The translations under genes and the position numbers were made by a program. Source: VAZQ01 sp963739385 (GTDB lineage Bacteria > Pseudomonadota > Alphaproteobacteria > Rhizobiales > Xanthobacteraceae). Taken from it: a stretch of 64,000 bases of DNA. The DNA lies in contig CAVUAI010000041.1 in assembly GCA_963739385.1 (NCBI GenBank), positions 1 through 64,000 on the forward strand. Direction: 5' to 3'. Of this stretch, positions 26,227-34,791 are shown one piece after another (within the stretch, counting starts at the first letter, position 1; each line of letters opens with the position of its first letter). The notes beneath the pieces were generated by a model. That model searched no databases. It saw nothing but the letters and a program-made list of their open reading frames with translations, and had not been told where the DNA came from.

Positions 26227-28740
26227 CTACTGCGCCGCCTCGGTGGTGCGGCCGAGATAGGCCGCCTCGAGCTCGGGATCGTCGGCGAGTCCGCTCGCGC
26301 TGTCAGCACGCACGATGCGGCCCAGTTCCAGCACGTAGCCGCGGTCGGCGACGGTGAGCGCGAGCACCGCCATCTGGTCGACCAGCAGGATGGTGACACC
26401 TTCGTCGCGCAGCCCGGCGAGGATGTCGAACAGCTCGTTGATGATGGCGGGCGCAAGCCCGAGCGACGGCTCGTCGAGCAGCAGGATTCGGGGCTTCGCC
26501 ATCAGTCCGCGCGCGATCGCCAGCATCTGCTGCTCGCCGCCGGACAGGAGCCCGGCGCGGACGGTGAGCCGCTCGCGCAGGCGCGGGAAACGTGCGAGCA
26601 GCGCGGCGATGTCAGCCCGATGATCCGCGTGCCTGCGGGTATGCGCGCCCAGCATGAGGTTGTCGAGCACACTGAGCTCGGGAAACACTTGCCGGCCTTC
26701 CGGCACCAGCGCCAGCCCGCGTTGCGCGATGCGGTGGGTTTCGAGCGCGCCGATCGGGAGGTTGTCGAGAACGATCGCCCCCTCGACCGGCCGGAGCAGG
26801 CCGGAGATCGCGCGCATGGTGGTCGACTTGCCGGCCCCGTTGGCACCGATGAGCGTGACCATCTCGCCCGGCCGCACGTCGAGACTCACATTGTCGAGGA
26901 CGGGCGCGGCGCCGTAGCCGGCAGTGAGCTTCACGGTGGTAAGCACGGCGTCGTGCCGGCCGCTCCAGGGCTGGGCGCGTGGCCGCGCGCGCATCTCACC
27001 GCCGCCGAGATAGGCCTTGAGTACCTTGGGATCACGGCGGACCTCGGCGGGCGTGCCGGCGGCGATCGGCAAACCGGCGTCGAGCACGACGATCGTGTCG
27101 GAAATACCCATCACCAGCAGCATGTCGTGCTCGACCAGGATGACGGCGATGCCGAGATCGGCGATGCGGCGGATGAGCCGGCTCAATGCGTCCTTGTCGG
27201 AGCGCATCAGGCCCGCAGCCGGCTCGTCGAGCAGAAGAACATGGGGGCGCATCGCGAGGGCGCGCGCAATCTCGACCAGCCGGCGGTCGACATGGGGGAG
27301 GTCGCCGGCAGCGGTCGCCAGCGCGCCGTGGTAGCCGACGAAAGCGAGCAGCGCCTCGGCGGCGCGACGATCGTGATCGGATGCCGCGGTCGCGATCATG
27401 CTGCCGAGCCGGCCGCGCCGCAGCGCGATCAGCACGTTGTCGATGACGCTGAGCGTCGCGAACAGCTTGGTGGTCTGGTAGGTGCGTGCGATGCCGGCGC
27501 GCGCCACCCGCCAGGCGGATGCGCCGGCGAGCTCGGCGTCGCCAAGCCGGATGCTGCCGGTGTTGGGGCGGTAGAAGCCGCCGATCAGGTTGAGCACGGT
27601 GGTCTTGCCGGCGCCGTTGGGGCCGATCACGCTCGTCACCTTGCCGGGCGGCGCGCTGAAGCTGACGGCTGACACCGCCTTGATACCGCCGAAGGTGATG
27701 GCGACGTCGCGCACGTGCAGCGCCGGAGCAGGCCCCTTGGGCGCAAGGAACGCGGCGACATCGAAAGCGGGCGCAGCGGCTGCGGTCTGATCCTTGCGCC
27801 GCCGCAGGCGGGCAAGCGTGCCGAGCACCCCCTCGGGCGCGACCCACAGGATCGCGAGCAGCGACACGCCGAAGAACAGCAGCCGGTATTCGGCGAGCCC
27901 GGACAAAAGCTCGGGCAGGACAACACTGACCAGCGCGCCGATGATCGGGCCGAGCGTCCAGCCTGCGCCCCCCACCACCACCGCGAACAGGAACAGGATC
28001 GACTGCGAGAAGGGAAACGAGTTGGGCGCGACGAACATCAGGAGCGGGGCGAAAATGCCGCCCGCGAGCCCCGTGAAAACGGCGGAGAGCGCGAATGCGG
28101 CGGTCTTGACGATGACGGGATTGATGCCGATCGCGCGCGCGGCGACCTCGGCGTCGCGCACCGCCACCATGGCCATGCCCCAGCCGCTGCGGGCAAGGCG
28201 ATGAAAGGCGTAGAGCGAGACGCCGGCGAGCGTGACCGCGAGCATCGCCATCTCGCGCTCGGAAAAAATGAGCGGCCCGATCGACGGCGGCGCGATGCCC
28301 ATGAGGCCATTGGCGCCGCCGGTAAGCGCGCGCCATTCGATCGTGCCATGCTGCACGATGAAGGCGAACGCAATCGTCAGCATGGCGAGATAGGGCCCGC
28401 TCACGCGCAATGCCGGCAGCGCCACCACGAATCCGACGACGCCCGCCACGGCGCCGGCGAGCGGCAACGCGATCCAGAAGCTCACCCCGTTGAGCGTCAG
28501 GATGGCGACGGTGTAGGCGCCGATGGCGTAGAAGCCGACATGGCCGAGCGATATCTGTCCGGTCAGCCCGACGAGGATGTTGAGCCCGATGCCCACCGTC
28601 GCGGTAAGGGCGACGAGCGCCAGCACGAACGGCGTGTAGCCATCGGAGGTCGCGGCCACCAGCAGCGCGGCCGCAGTCAACGCCAGGATCGCGACCGGCA
28701 TCGCCGCCTGCTGCCATGGTCCGGCGAGCCGCATCATCAT
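26227..28740 (-). CDS. LivM-LivG-LivF triple fusion, ABC transporter permease and two ATPases
   Basis: This single 837-residue frame contains three normally separate parts of a branched-chain-amino-acid-type importer. A LivM permease (about 1-320) has GLTGQISLGHVGFYAIGAY and many membrane helices. A LivG-type ATPase (about 350-590) has Walker A GPNGAGKTT and Walker B VLLLDEPAAG. A LivF-type ATPase (about 605-837) has Walker A GANGAGKST, signature LLSGGEQQ and Walker B ILLLDEPSLG. In the LivG half the signature region reads LPHVDRRLVEIARAL, lacking the usual signature glycine. No stop or clear ribosome binding site separates the parts. The ATG at 28740 overlaps the LivH stop (TGATG). LivM-LivG fusions are known; adding LivF is unusual. 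Confidence 0.9.
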   Translation of the reverse strand: MMMRLAGPWQQAAMPVAILALTAAALLVAATSDGYTPFVLALVALTATVGIGLNILVGLTGQISLGHVGFYAIGAYTVAILTLNGVSFWIALPLAGAVAGVVGFVVALPALRVSGPYLAMLTIAFAFIVQHGTIEWRALTGGANGLMGIAPPSIGPLIFSEREMAMLAVTLAGVSLYAFHRLARSGWGMAMVAVRDAEVAARAIGINPVIVKTAAFALSAVFTGLAGGIFAPLLMFVAPNSFPFSQSILFLFAVVVGGAGWTLGPIIGALVSVVLPELLSGLAEYRLLFFGVSLLAILWVAPEGVLGTLARLRRRKDQTAAAAPAFDVAAFLAPKGPAPALHVRDVAITFGGIKAVSAVSFSAPPGKVTSVIGPNGAGKTTVLNLIGGFYRPNTGSIRLGDAELAGASAWRVARAGIARTYQTTKLFATLSVIDNVLIALRRGRLGSMIATAASDHDRRAAEALLAFVGYHGALATAAGDLPHVDRRLVEIARALAMRPHVLLLDEPAAGLMRSDKDALSRLIRRIADLGIAVILVEHDMLLVMGISDTIVVLDAGLPIAAGTPAEVRRDPKVLKAYLGGGEMRARPRAQPWSGRHDAVLTTVKLTAGYGAAPVLDNVSLDVRPGEMVTLIGANGAGKSTTMRAISGLLRPVEGAIVLDNLPIGALETHRIAQRGLALVPEGRQVFPELSVLDNLMLGAHTRRHADHRADIAALLARFPRLRERLTVRAGLLSGGEQQMLAIARGLMAKPRILLLDEPSLGLAPAIINELFDILAGLRDEGVTILLVDQMAVLALTVADRGYVLELGRIVRADSASGLADDPELEAAYLGRTTEAAQ

Positions 28741-29612
28741 CAGACCCTGTTCACCGCCGCCCGCCCCAGGAGCCCGTTGGGCATGAAGGCAAGCGCGAGG
28801 ATCACGACGGTGAAGACGACGATCTGGGTGTAGACCGAGCCCAGATAGGAGGTGACCATCGCCTCGATCAAGCCGTAGGCGAGACCCGCGAGCATCACCC
28901 CGGAGGCGGAAGTGATGCCGCCCAGGATGGCGACGGCGAAAGCCTTGATGCCGAACAGCGTGCCCATGTCGGAATGCACGCTGTAGAGCGGTGCGATCAG
29001 GAGGCCGGCGAGCCCGGCGAGCGCGGTCGAGATCATGAACGACACCGTGATCGCGAGCCGGACATTGATGCCCATCAGCTTCGCGGCGTCCGGGTTCTGC
29101 ACGACCGCGAGCAGGGCCTTGCCGAGGCGGGTCCGGGAGAACAGCAGGTGCAGGACGACGGCGATGGCGATGCCGGCGACCGGGATGACGAGCTGCAGCG
29201 GATAGACGCCGGCGCCGAACACGTCGACCGGCTTGGCCGCGAGCACGGAGGGAAAGCCGCGCGGCTCCTTGCCGAAGGTGAACAGCACGACGTTGTCGAG
29301 CACGATGCCGCCGGCGACGGTCGCCATCAGCCAGGCATTGGAGCCGCGCTCGGCGAACGGCCGCACCAGCGTGCGCTCGATCACCGCGCCGAACAGCGCG
29401 CAGGCGGCGAGCGCGAGGAGGGCGGCGAGCGGCAGCGGCCAGCCGAGCGTGACCGCGAAGGTGTAGCCCAGCACGGCGCCCAGCATCATCGCCGAGCCCT
29501 GCGAGAAATTGACCGTATTCGAGACCACGTAGGTGATGTGGAAGCCGAGCGCGATCAGGCCGTACATGCTGCCGAGGCCGAGACCCGAAATGATCGCCGA
29601 GCTCAGCAGCAT
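28740..29612 (-). CDS. livH: Branched-chain-amino-acid-type ABC permease
   Basis: This 290-residue inner-membrane permease of the LivH family starts MLLSSAIISGLGLGSMYGLI. It has SNTVNFSQGSAMMLGA, the LivH membrane signature, DAAKLMGINVRLAI, the cytoplasmic loop that contacts the ATPase, and FAVAILGGITSASGVMLAGL. The start at 29612 follows GGAGAG; the longer frame upstream reads into a palindromic repeat. It pairs with the LivM part of the downstream fusion, sharing a TGATG overlap that implies translational coupling. The presence of an amidohydrolase in the operon suggests the substrate is not simply a branched-chain amino acid. Confidence 0.9.
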   Translation of the reverse strand: MLLSSAIISGLGLGSMYGLIALGFHITYVVSNTVNFSQGSAMMLGAVLGYTFAVTLGWPLPLAALLALAACALFGAVIERTLVRPFAERGSNAWLMATVAGGIVLDNVVLFTFGKEPRGFPSVLAAKPVDVFGAGVYPLQLVIPVAGIAIAVVLHLLFSRTRLGKALLAVVQNPDAAKLMGINVRLAITVSFMISTALAGLAGLLIAPLYSVHSDMGTLFGIKAFAVAILGGITSASGVMLAGLAYGLIEAMVTSYLGSVYTQIVVFTVVILALAFMPNGLLGRAAVNRV

Positions 29613-29631
29613 GGGTCGTCTCTCCGTTGTC

Positions 29632-29741
29632 ATGCCCGCGCAAGCGGGCATCCAGTAGCCTCTGCGGGGACGCCGACGCCGAAGCGTGCATTTGTCCCAT
29701 CTGACGCTTACTGGATCGTCCGCTTTGGCGGAGGGTGACGA
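29632..29741. repeat. Diverged palindromic repeat in the liv operon, copy F
   Basis: The left arm GTCATGCCCGCGCAAGCGGG and CATCCAGTA match the 125-bp element. The right side, TTACTGGAT-CGTCCGC-TTTG-GCGGAGGGTGACGA, is a mutated arm and the core is unrelated. It occupies most of the gap between the receptor gene and livH, where a hairpin could tune expression of the downstream genes. Confidence 0.65.
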
Positions 29742-29794
29742 CCGAGGAGCCTGTTCGCTTGGCGCCCAGAGTCAAGCAGGCTGGCGACATTCCC

Positions 29795-30979
29795 TCAGTT
29801 CGTCAGCGGCAGAATCTCGTCGCCCTTGAAGTAGGTGAAGAGATAGTCCGAAGCGCTCAGCGCATCCTGGTTCGCGGGCGAGAACGGCTTCTGGTAGGTC
29901 TTGATCAGCCCTTCATACCTGTCGATGCCGTAGAAGCCTTCGCGCACCTTGGGGCCTTCGGTCGAGCCGGCCTTGGCGATCGCGAGCGCCGTGAGATGCA
30001 TCGCGTCGTAGGCATTGGCGATGCCGACCGCCGGTGTCACGTCGGCCAGCGACTTGATCTCGGGATACTTCGCCTTCAGCGCGGCGAGCACGGCGGCCGC
30101 CTTCGGGCTCGAATTGCCGGAGAAGCTGAAGGTCTGGATGAAGTGGACCTTGGCCGCGCTTGGCCCGGCGAGCTCGGTGAAGCGCCCGCCCGCAGGGCCC
30201 CAATGCGATACGACCGGTACGTCCCACGACATGCGGTCCAGCGATTTCACCACCTGCGCCGACGGGGCCACGTTGGCGACCAGGAGCAGCACGTCGGAGC
30301 CGGCCTGCTTGAGGCGGGTCAGTTGCGGCACCACATCGACGTCGTTGGTCTCGAACTTCTCGATGCCGGCGAACGGCAGGCCCTTCGCCGCCAATGCCAC
30401 CTTGAGGCCCTTCTCGTTGGATTCGCCCCAGGGATTGTTGATGAGAATGAGCCCGGGCTTCTTCGCGCCGTACTTCTTGACCGCATAGTCCACCAGCGCG
30501 ACGTCAACGAGGTCGTCCACCGCGGAGACGCGGAAGGCGTAGTTCTCGGCCGCGCCGTTCTGGGTGATCGGAGTGCCCGCAGCCCACACGCCCATGAAAG
30601 GCGTTTTGGTCTGGTTGGCGAACGGTACGATTGCAATCGACACCGGGGTGTCGAGGCCGCCGAAAAGCGCCGCCACCTTCTCGCGCTGCACGAGCTCGCG
30701 CGCGGCGACCACGCCCTTGGCGGGATTGCTCTCGTCATCGCGCACCAGCAGCTCGACCTTCTTGCCGAGGACTCCGCCCTTGGCGTTGATCTCGTCGATC
30801 GCGAGCGAGAGCCCGCGCACGATCGCCTCGCCCGACTTGGCGGACTGCCCCGACATGGCGGCGACGAGGCCGAGCTTGACGGTGTCTTGCGCGTACGCCG
30901 GGGCAAGCGTGAACAGTCCGGTCGCCAGCACCGCCGGCAGAACCCCGGGAAATCGCGCGGAAGGCTTTATGAAGGACAT
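29795..30979 (-). CDS. Branched-chain-amino-acid-type ABC receptor (Peripla_BP_6)
   Basis: This 394-residue periplasmic receptor has a signal segment GVLPAVLATGLFTLAPAYAQD. It shows the LivJ/LivK-family layout: VKLGLVAAMSGQSAKSGEAI, GLSLAIDEINAKGGVLGKKV, LVRDDESNPAKGVVAARELV and VAALFGGLDTPVSIAI. The start at 30979 follows AGAGG. It is the first gene of the Liv operon (receptor, LivH, LivMGF fusion, amidohydrolase). Its promoter shares a 245-bp divergent region with the SnoaL-like gene, containing two GntR-type palindromes. The ligand is unknown; the operon suggests a hydrolysable nitrogen compound. Confidence 0.9.
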   Translation of the reverse strand: MSFIKPSARFPGVLPAVLATGLFTLAPAYAQDTVKLGLVAAMSGQSAKSGEAIVRGLSLAIDEINAKGGVLGKKVELLVRDDESNPAKGVVAARELVQREKVAALFGGLDTPVSIAIVPFANQTKTPFMGVWAAGTPITQNGAAENYAFRVSAVDDLVDVALVDYAVKKYGAKKPGLILINNPWGESNEKGLKVALAAKGLPFAGIEKFETNDVDVVPQLTRLKQAGSDVLLLVANVAPSAQVVKSLDRMSWDVPVVSHWGPAGGRFTELAGPSAAKVHFIQTFSFSGNSSPKAAAVLAALKAKYPEIKSLADVTPAVGIANAYDAMHLTALAIAKAGSTEGPKVREGFYGIDRYEGLIKTYQKPFSPANQDALSASDYLFTYFKGDEILPLTN

Positions 30980-31123
30980 GGGAACCTCTGCGGTCACAGG
31001 AAAAGATGCCCTGAGAGAGGCAAGGCGCGTGCCAAAACGTATCCACTGACTCTGCGAGATATTACCCGATTTCCCGGCTTCGAGCGCCCATCGCCTGGGC
31101 AGCCTTGCGGGGCTTGCGCACAG

Positions 31124-31147
31124 ATTGTATGCAATCGTGTATACGAT
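31124..31147. promoter_or_regulatory. Two overlapping GntR-type operators
   Basis: ATTGTATGCAAT (31124-31135, 5 of 6 base pairs symmetric) overlaps ATCGTGTATACGAT (31134-31147, 6 of 7 symmetric). Both follow the AT-rich, GTATAC-centred pattern typical of FCD-subfamily GntR operators. They lie between the divergent receptor gene (30979) and SnoaL-like gene (31225). An FCD GntR gene is at 31665-32423, making it the obvious regulator. Confidence 0.6.
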
Positions 31148-31224
31148 ATCAACGGGACGATCGCACGCGGTGCTGGCCCGGATTGTGCATCGCGCGGTGC
31201 GGATCGATAGCGATGGAGGGAGCC

Positions 31225-31662
31225 ATGTCGATGCCGGATGTACGTGCGCGCGAGGGGACGAGGACCGACACGACCCGCGCGGCCGCCGATGTCGTGGAAG
31301 CCTTCCTCGAGGCTTCGATGGTGCCCGATCCGCACACCGCCGCCCAATACATCGCCGATGACCTCGAGATAACCTTTACCGGTGGGCGCAAATACGCCCA
31401 TCCGCGTGAGACCGCGGCATTCAACGCCAGGCGCTACAAATGGGTGAAGAAACGCATGGTGCGTAGCGACGTGGTGCCTGGCGATGATGAGACCATCGTC
31501 TACAATCTCGGCACGCTCTACGGCGAGTGGCCGGACGGAACGCCGTTCGAGGGCAATCGCTACGTCGACCGCTTCGTGGTGCGCGCTGGCAAGATCGTGC
31601 AGATGGACGTGTGGAACGACAGCGCCGAGCGTCTTCTCATCCGCGCCGGCATCGAGGCGTAG
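31225..31662 (+). CDS. SnoaL-like / NTF2-fold protein
   Basis: This 145-residue protein has the SnoaL-like cone-shaped alpha+beta fold: VVEAFLEASMVPDPHTAAQY, LEITFTGGRKYAHPRE, NLGTLYGEWPDGTPFEGNRY and VDRFVVRAGKIVQMDVWNDS. Related proteins act as cyclases, isomerases or ligand carriers. GATGGAGGGAGCC upstream fixes the start at 31225. It is transcribed divergently from the Liv receptor and ends 2 bp from the convergent GntR gene, so it belongs to the same regulated locus and may process the imported compound or its product. Confidence 0.8.
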   Translation: MSMPDVRAREGTRTDTTRAAADVVEAFLEASMVPDPHTAAQYIADDLEITFTGGRKYAHPRETAAFNARRYKWVKKRMVRSDVVPGDDETIVYNLGTLYGEWPDGTPFEGNRYVDRFVVRAGKIVQMDVWNDSAERLLIRAGIEA

Positions 31663-31664
31663 CG

Positions 31665-32423
31665 TCATCGTCGCTTGGCCCGTCCGGCCGCCCGCCGGCG
31701 CTCAGGCCTGGAACCCTCGTCCGAGTAGCGTGCAAGAATATCCCGGATGTCGTGCGCCTGCGGTGGACGCGAGACGATGAGCGCGCGTGCGGCCACCGCT
31801 TCCAGATGCTGGTCCATGACCGCGGCCGCCCGGCTCGCGTCGCCGGCTGCAAGCGCGGCAATGATGGCACGGTGCTCGCTGACCGCACATTCCGCAGAAT
31901 GCGGCCGGCTGTAGAGCGCGAGGATGAGGCCGCAGCGCGACGCCACCTCGCTGACATAGCGGGTCAGCACCGGACTTCCGGTCATCTCCGCCAGCACGAT
32001 GTGAAACTCGGTCGCGAGCCGGATCGACAACGGTTCATTGGTGCCGCGTGCACGCTCCTCGTCGTCGACATGGGCGTCGAGGCGCTGGACCTGCTCGGCG
32101 GTGAGCCGGCCGGCGAGCCGTCCCACGATCAGGCGTTCGAGCCCGAGCCGGACATCGAAAACGTCGCGCGCCTCATCCCAGCTCGGCGTCGCGACGGCGG
32201 CGCCGCGGTTGCGGCGAAGCTCGACCAGGCCTTCGGCGGCGAGCTGCCCGAGCACGTGCCGCACGATCGTGCGGCTTGCGCCGAAGCGTTCGCCGATCGC
32301 ATCCTCCGGCAGCTTGGCGCCCGGCGCCAGCGCCTGCTCGATGATGGCGTGACGCAACGCCCGGTAGATCGTGGCGACCCGGTCGGTGCTGTTGCTCGAC
32401 GTGCTGCGCGCTGACTTGGACAC
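31665..32423 (-). CDS. GntR-family transcriptional regulator, FCD subfamily
   Basis: This is a 252-residue regulator. The N-terminal winged helix (about 20-85) shows YRALRHAIIEQALAPGAKLP, RFGASRTIVRHVLGQLAAEG and LVELRRNRGAAVATP. The C-terminal FCD ligand domain (about 95-235) includes ARDVFDVRLGLERLIVG, FHIVLAEMTGSPVL and SEHRAIIAALAAGDASRAAA with metal-binding His/Asp positions. The start is uncertain; the GTG at 32423 gives a normal family length and precedes the HTH by about 15 residues. It is convergent with the SnoaL gene and is the likely ligand-responsive repressor of the Liv-amidohydrolase operon through the palindromes at 31124-31147. Confidence 0.85.
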   Translation of the reverse strand: MSKSARSTSSNSTDRVATIYRALRHAIIEQALAPGAKLPEDAIGERFGASRTIVRHVLGQLAAEGLVELRRNRGAAVATPSWDEARDVFDVRLGLERLIVGRLAGRLTAEQVQRLDAHVDDEERARGTNEPLSIRLATEFHIVLAEMTGSPVLTRYVSEVASRCGLILALYSRPHSAECAVSEHRAIIAALAAGDASRAAAVMDQHLEAVAARALIVSRPPQAHDIRDILARYSDEGSRPERRRAAGRAKRR

Positions 32424-32661
32424 GGGATCGCCGCAAATTGCCCGGCACTCACGCCGGGCACGCTCGGAAGGTCGGAAAGTGACACGCCCGCCGCTCAGGT
32501 GCAAACGTGTCAATCGGCTCTCGTTCCCGGCGCGCCGAAGGCGCGCGCCCGAAACCATGGTCAGCGCAGGGGATGGATGAATTCCCGCTTCTGCGCGCAG
32601 CGGCGGGATGACGAGGGAGGAATACGAAGATCGCGAAATCAGCTCTGAGATCTCCCTCCGC

Positions 32662-33313
32662 TCAAAACTCGACGTCCAGCTCTTCCAGCTCGTCGGGTTC
32701 GGACTTGGCGGCGGCGATCCATTCCTGCATGTGCGGCATCGCCATGACGGCCTTGCAATAGGCCGCGCACTGGCGATCGAGCTTGACGTCGTAAGTGAGG
32801 AAACGGGTGACGACCGGCGCATACATGGCGTCGGCCATGCAAGGGTCTTTCCCGAACAGGAAGGGCCCCTTCGAAGTCGGCGAGGCATTCGCGCCAGATC
32901 GTGACGACGCGCTCGATGTCCGCCTGCGCGCCCTGCCACACCTTAAATCCGGGATAGTGCGCCTTGATGTTCATCGGCAGCGCCGAGCGCAGATTGCTGA
33001 AGCCCGAATGCATCTCTCCGGCAATCGCGCGGCAGCGCGCGCGGGCGGCGCGGTCCTTCGGGATGAGCTTGGCGTCGGGCTTGAGCTCGTTGACATACTC
33101 GGCGATCGCCAGGGTGTCCCAGACCTTGATGCCGTCATGCGTGAGGCAGGGCACGAGAAACGAGGGCGACAACAGCAGGAGCTCGGCCCGCGTCGAGGGG
33201 TCGTCGCTGCGCGCCTGTTCTTCCTCGAACTCGAGGCTCGCCATCTTGCACAACAGCCAGCCGCGCAAGGACCAGGACCCGTAGTTCTTGCTGGCAATGG
33301 TGAGCGTGGCCAT
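32662..33313 (-). pseudogene. Glutathione S-transferase-like protein, one frameshift
   Basis: The N-terminal thioredoxin-like domain is intact: LTIASKNYGSWSLRGWLL, FLVPCLTHDGIKVWDTLAIA and EYVNELKPDAKLIPKD. The alpha-helical C-terminal domain starts normally, but near 32868 a run of four G where three are expected shifts the frame after ECLADFEG. The continuation GPFLFGKDPCMADAMYAPVV and the C-terminus PDELEELDVEF lie in another frame, ending at 32662. Repaired length is about 216 residues, normal for the family. The indel is in a homopolymer, so a sequence error is as likely as a true pseudogene. Confidence 0.8.
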
Positions 33314-33437
33314 GAATTTTCCCCCGTTCGTCGGCCGGCGTGGAAATTATCTCGCACTGCAACATAAAATGCACTAGCCTTTCGGCGCCGGGAGCGACGC
33401 CTGCCACGCGGTGGCGGGCGACCGCAGGGATTGGGGA

Positions 33438-34655
33438 ATGCTCTACCAAGTCTATCAGACCCACGCCGACATCATGGGTCCCGTGCGCACGTGGGCGGGA
33501 ACGGCGCTGCAGGCGCTCGGCCAACCGTTGGCGGGGATCGCCGACAACGCGGTTCTGCGCAACCTGACCGCGGCCTACGAACTCATTGCGCGCGCGGGCC
33601 TGACCCATGCGCGTCCGGCCTTTGCCATTCCGAGCGTGAAGGTCGGCAACCGCGAGGTGGCCGTGCACGAGGAGGCCGCGCTGACCACGCCGTTCGGCAC
33701 GCTGTTGCGCTTCAGGAAGGACGTCGACACGCCGCAGCCTCGCGTGCTGCTGGTCGCGCCGCTGTCGGGCCATTTCGCAACGCTCTTGCGCGGCACCGTG
33801 AGCACCATGCTGCCCGAGCACGATGTCTATATTACCGACTGGCACAACGTGCGTGACGTTCCCCTGCTGGAAGGTCGCTTCGGGTTCGACGACTATATCG
33901 AACACCTGATCCGCTTCCTGGAGCACATGGGGCCGGGCGCTCATGTCGTGGCGGTGTGCCAGCCATGCGTCGCCGTGCTCGTCGCTGCGGCGGTGATGGC
34001 GCAGAGCGGCAATGCCGCGCAGCCGCGCAGCATGACCTTGATGGCCGGCCCCATCGACACCCGCGTCAATCCGACCAAGGTCAATGAGCTCGCCAATTCG
34101 AAACCCATTGAATGGTTCGAGCAGAATCTCATCGCCACCGTGCCGTTGCGATATCCAGGCGCATTCCGAAGAGTCTATCCCGGCTTTGTTCAGCTCGCCG
34201 CGTTCATGAGCATGAACATCAACCGGCATCTGAAGGCGCATCGAGAATTGTACGACAACCTCGCAAAGGGCGACCACGAGAAGGCGCAGATTACGAAGGC
34301 ATTCTACGACGAGTATTTTGCCGTGCTCGACCTGACTGCCGAATTCTACCTGGAGACTGTCCGCCTGGTCTTTCAGGATCATGCGTTGCCGGCCGGCAGG
34401 CTGCGGTGGCAAGGCGAGCGCGTCGAGCCGCGCGCCATCAGACGCACGATGCTGCTCACGGTCGAAGGCGAGCGCGACGACATCTGCGCCGTGGGCCAGA
34501 CCGCGGCGGCGCACGAACTGTGCTCCGGATTGCGTCCGTATCTCAAACGCCACCACATGCAGACCGGGGTCGGGCACTACGGCGTCTTCAGCGGCAATCG
34601 TTGGACCAACCAGATCTACCCGCTGCTCAAGAACGTCATCCTCGCCAGCGAATGA
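33438..34655 (+). CDS. phaZ: Intracellular polyhydroxyalkanoate depolymerase
   Basis: This 405-residue cytoplasmic depolymerase acts on native PHB granules and releases hydroxybutyrate units for carbon mobilisation. It belongs to the PHB_depo/PHB_depo_C family. The N-terminus MLYQVYQTHADIMGPVRTWA is typical. The lipase-like box is VAVCQPCVAV, with Cys174 as the expected nucleophile in place of Ser, as in intracellular PhaZ enzymes. Asp347/348 (GERDDICA) and His380 (GVGHYGVFSG) complete the triad. Length matches the family. The start at 33438 follows GGGATTGGGG. There is no signal peptide. No PHA synthase or phasin gene is adjacent. Confidence 0.95.
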   Translation: MLYQVYQTHADIMGPVRTWAGTALQALGQPLAGIADNAVLRNLTAAYELIARAGLTHARPAFAIPSVKVGNREVAVHEEAALTTPFGTLLRFRKDVDTPQPRVLLVAPLSGHFATLLRGTVSTMLPEHDVYITDWHNVRDVPLLEGRFGFDDYIEHLIRFLEHMGPGAHVVAVCQPCVAVLVAAAVMAQSGNAAQPRSMTLMAGPIDTRVNPTKVNELANSKPIEWFEQNLIATVPLRYPGAFRRVYPGFVQLAAFMSMNINRHLKAHRELYDNLAKGDHEKAQITKAFYDEYFAVLDLTAEFYLETVRLVFQDHALPAGRLRWQGERVEPRAIRRTMLLTVEGERDDICAVGQTAAAHELCSGLRPYLKRHHMQTGVGHYGVFSGNRWTNQIYPLLKNVILASE

Positions 34656-34791
34656 GAGCCGGCACCGTCGCGGGACAGGCTTTCCACGTGGACGTCCCTT
34701 GATGGGATACGGTCCTCGGGTCGCAGGTGGCCCCGATCTTGCTAGCCCGGATCTTGTTAATTGACGGCGAGCGCGACCATCGGAGGCTCTC

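Noticed and set aside
25822..28833. Long plus-strand open frames across the liv genes
   Set aside because: Antisense shadows of the amidohydrolase and LivMGF fusion.
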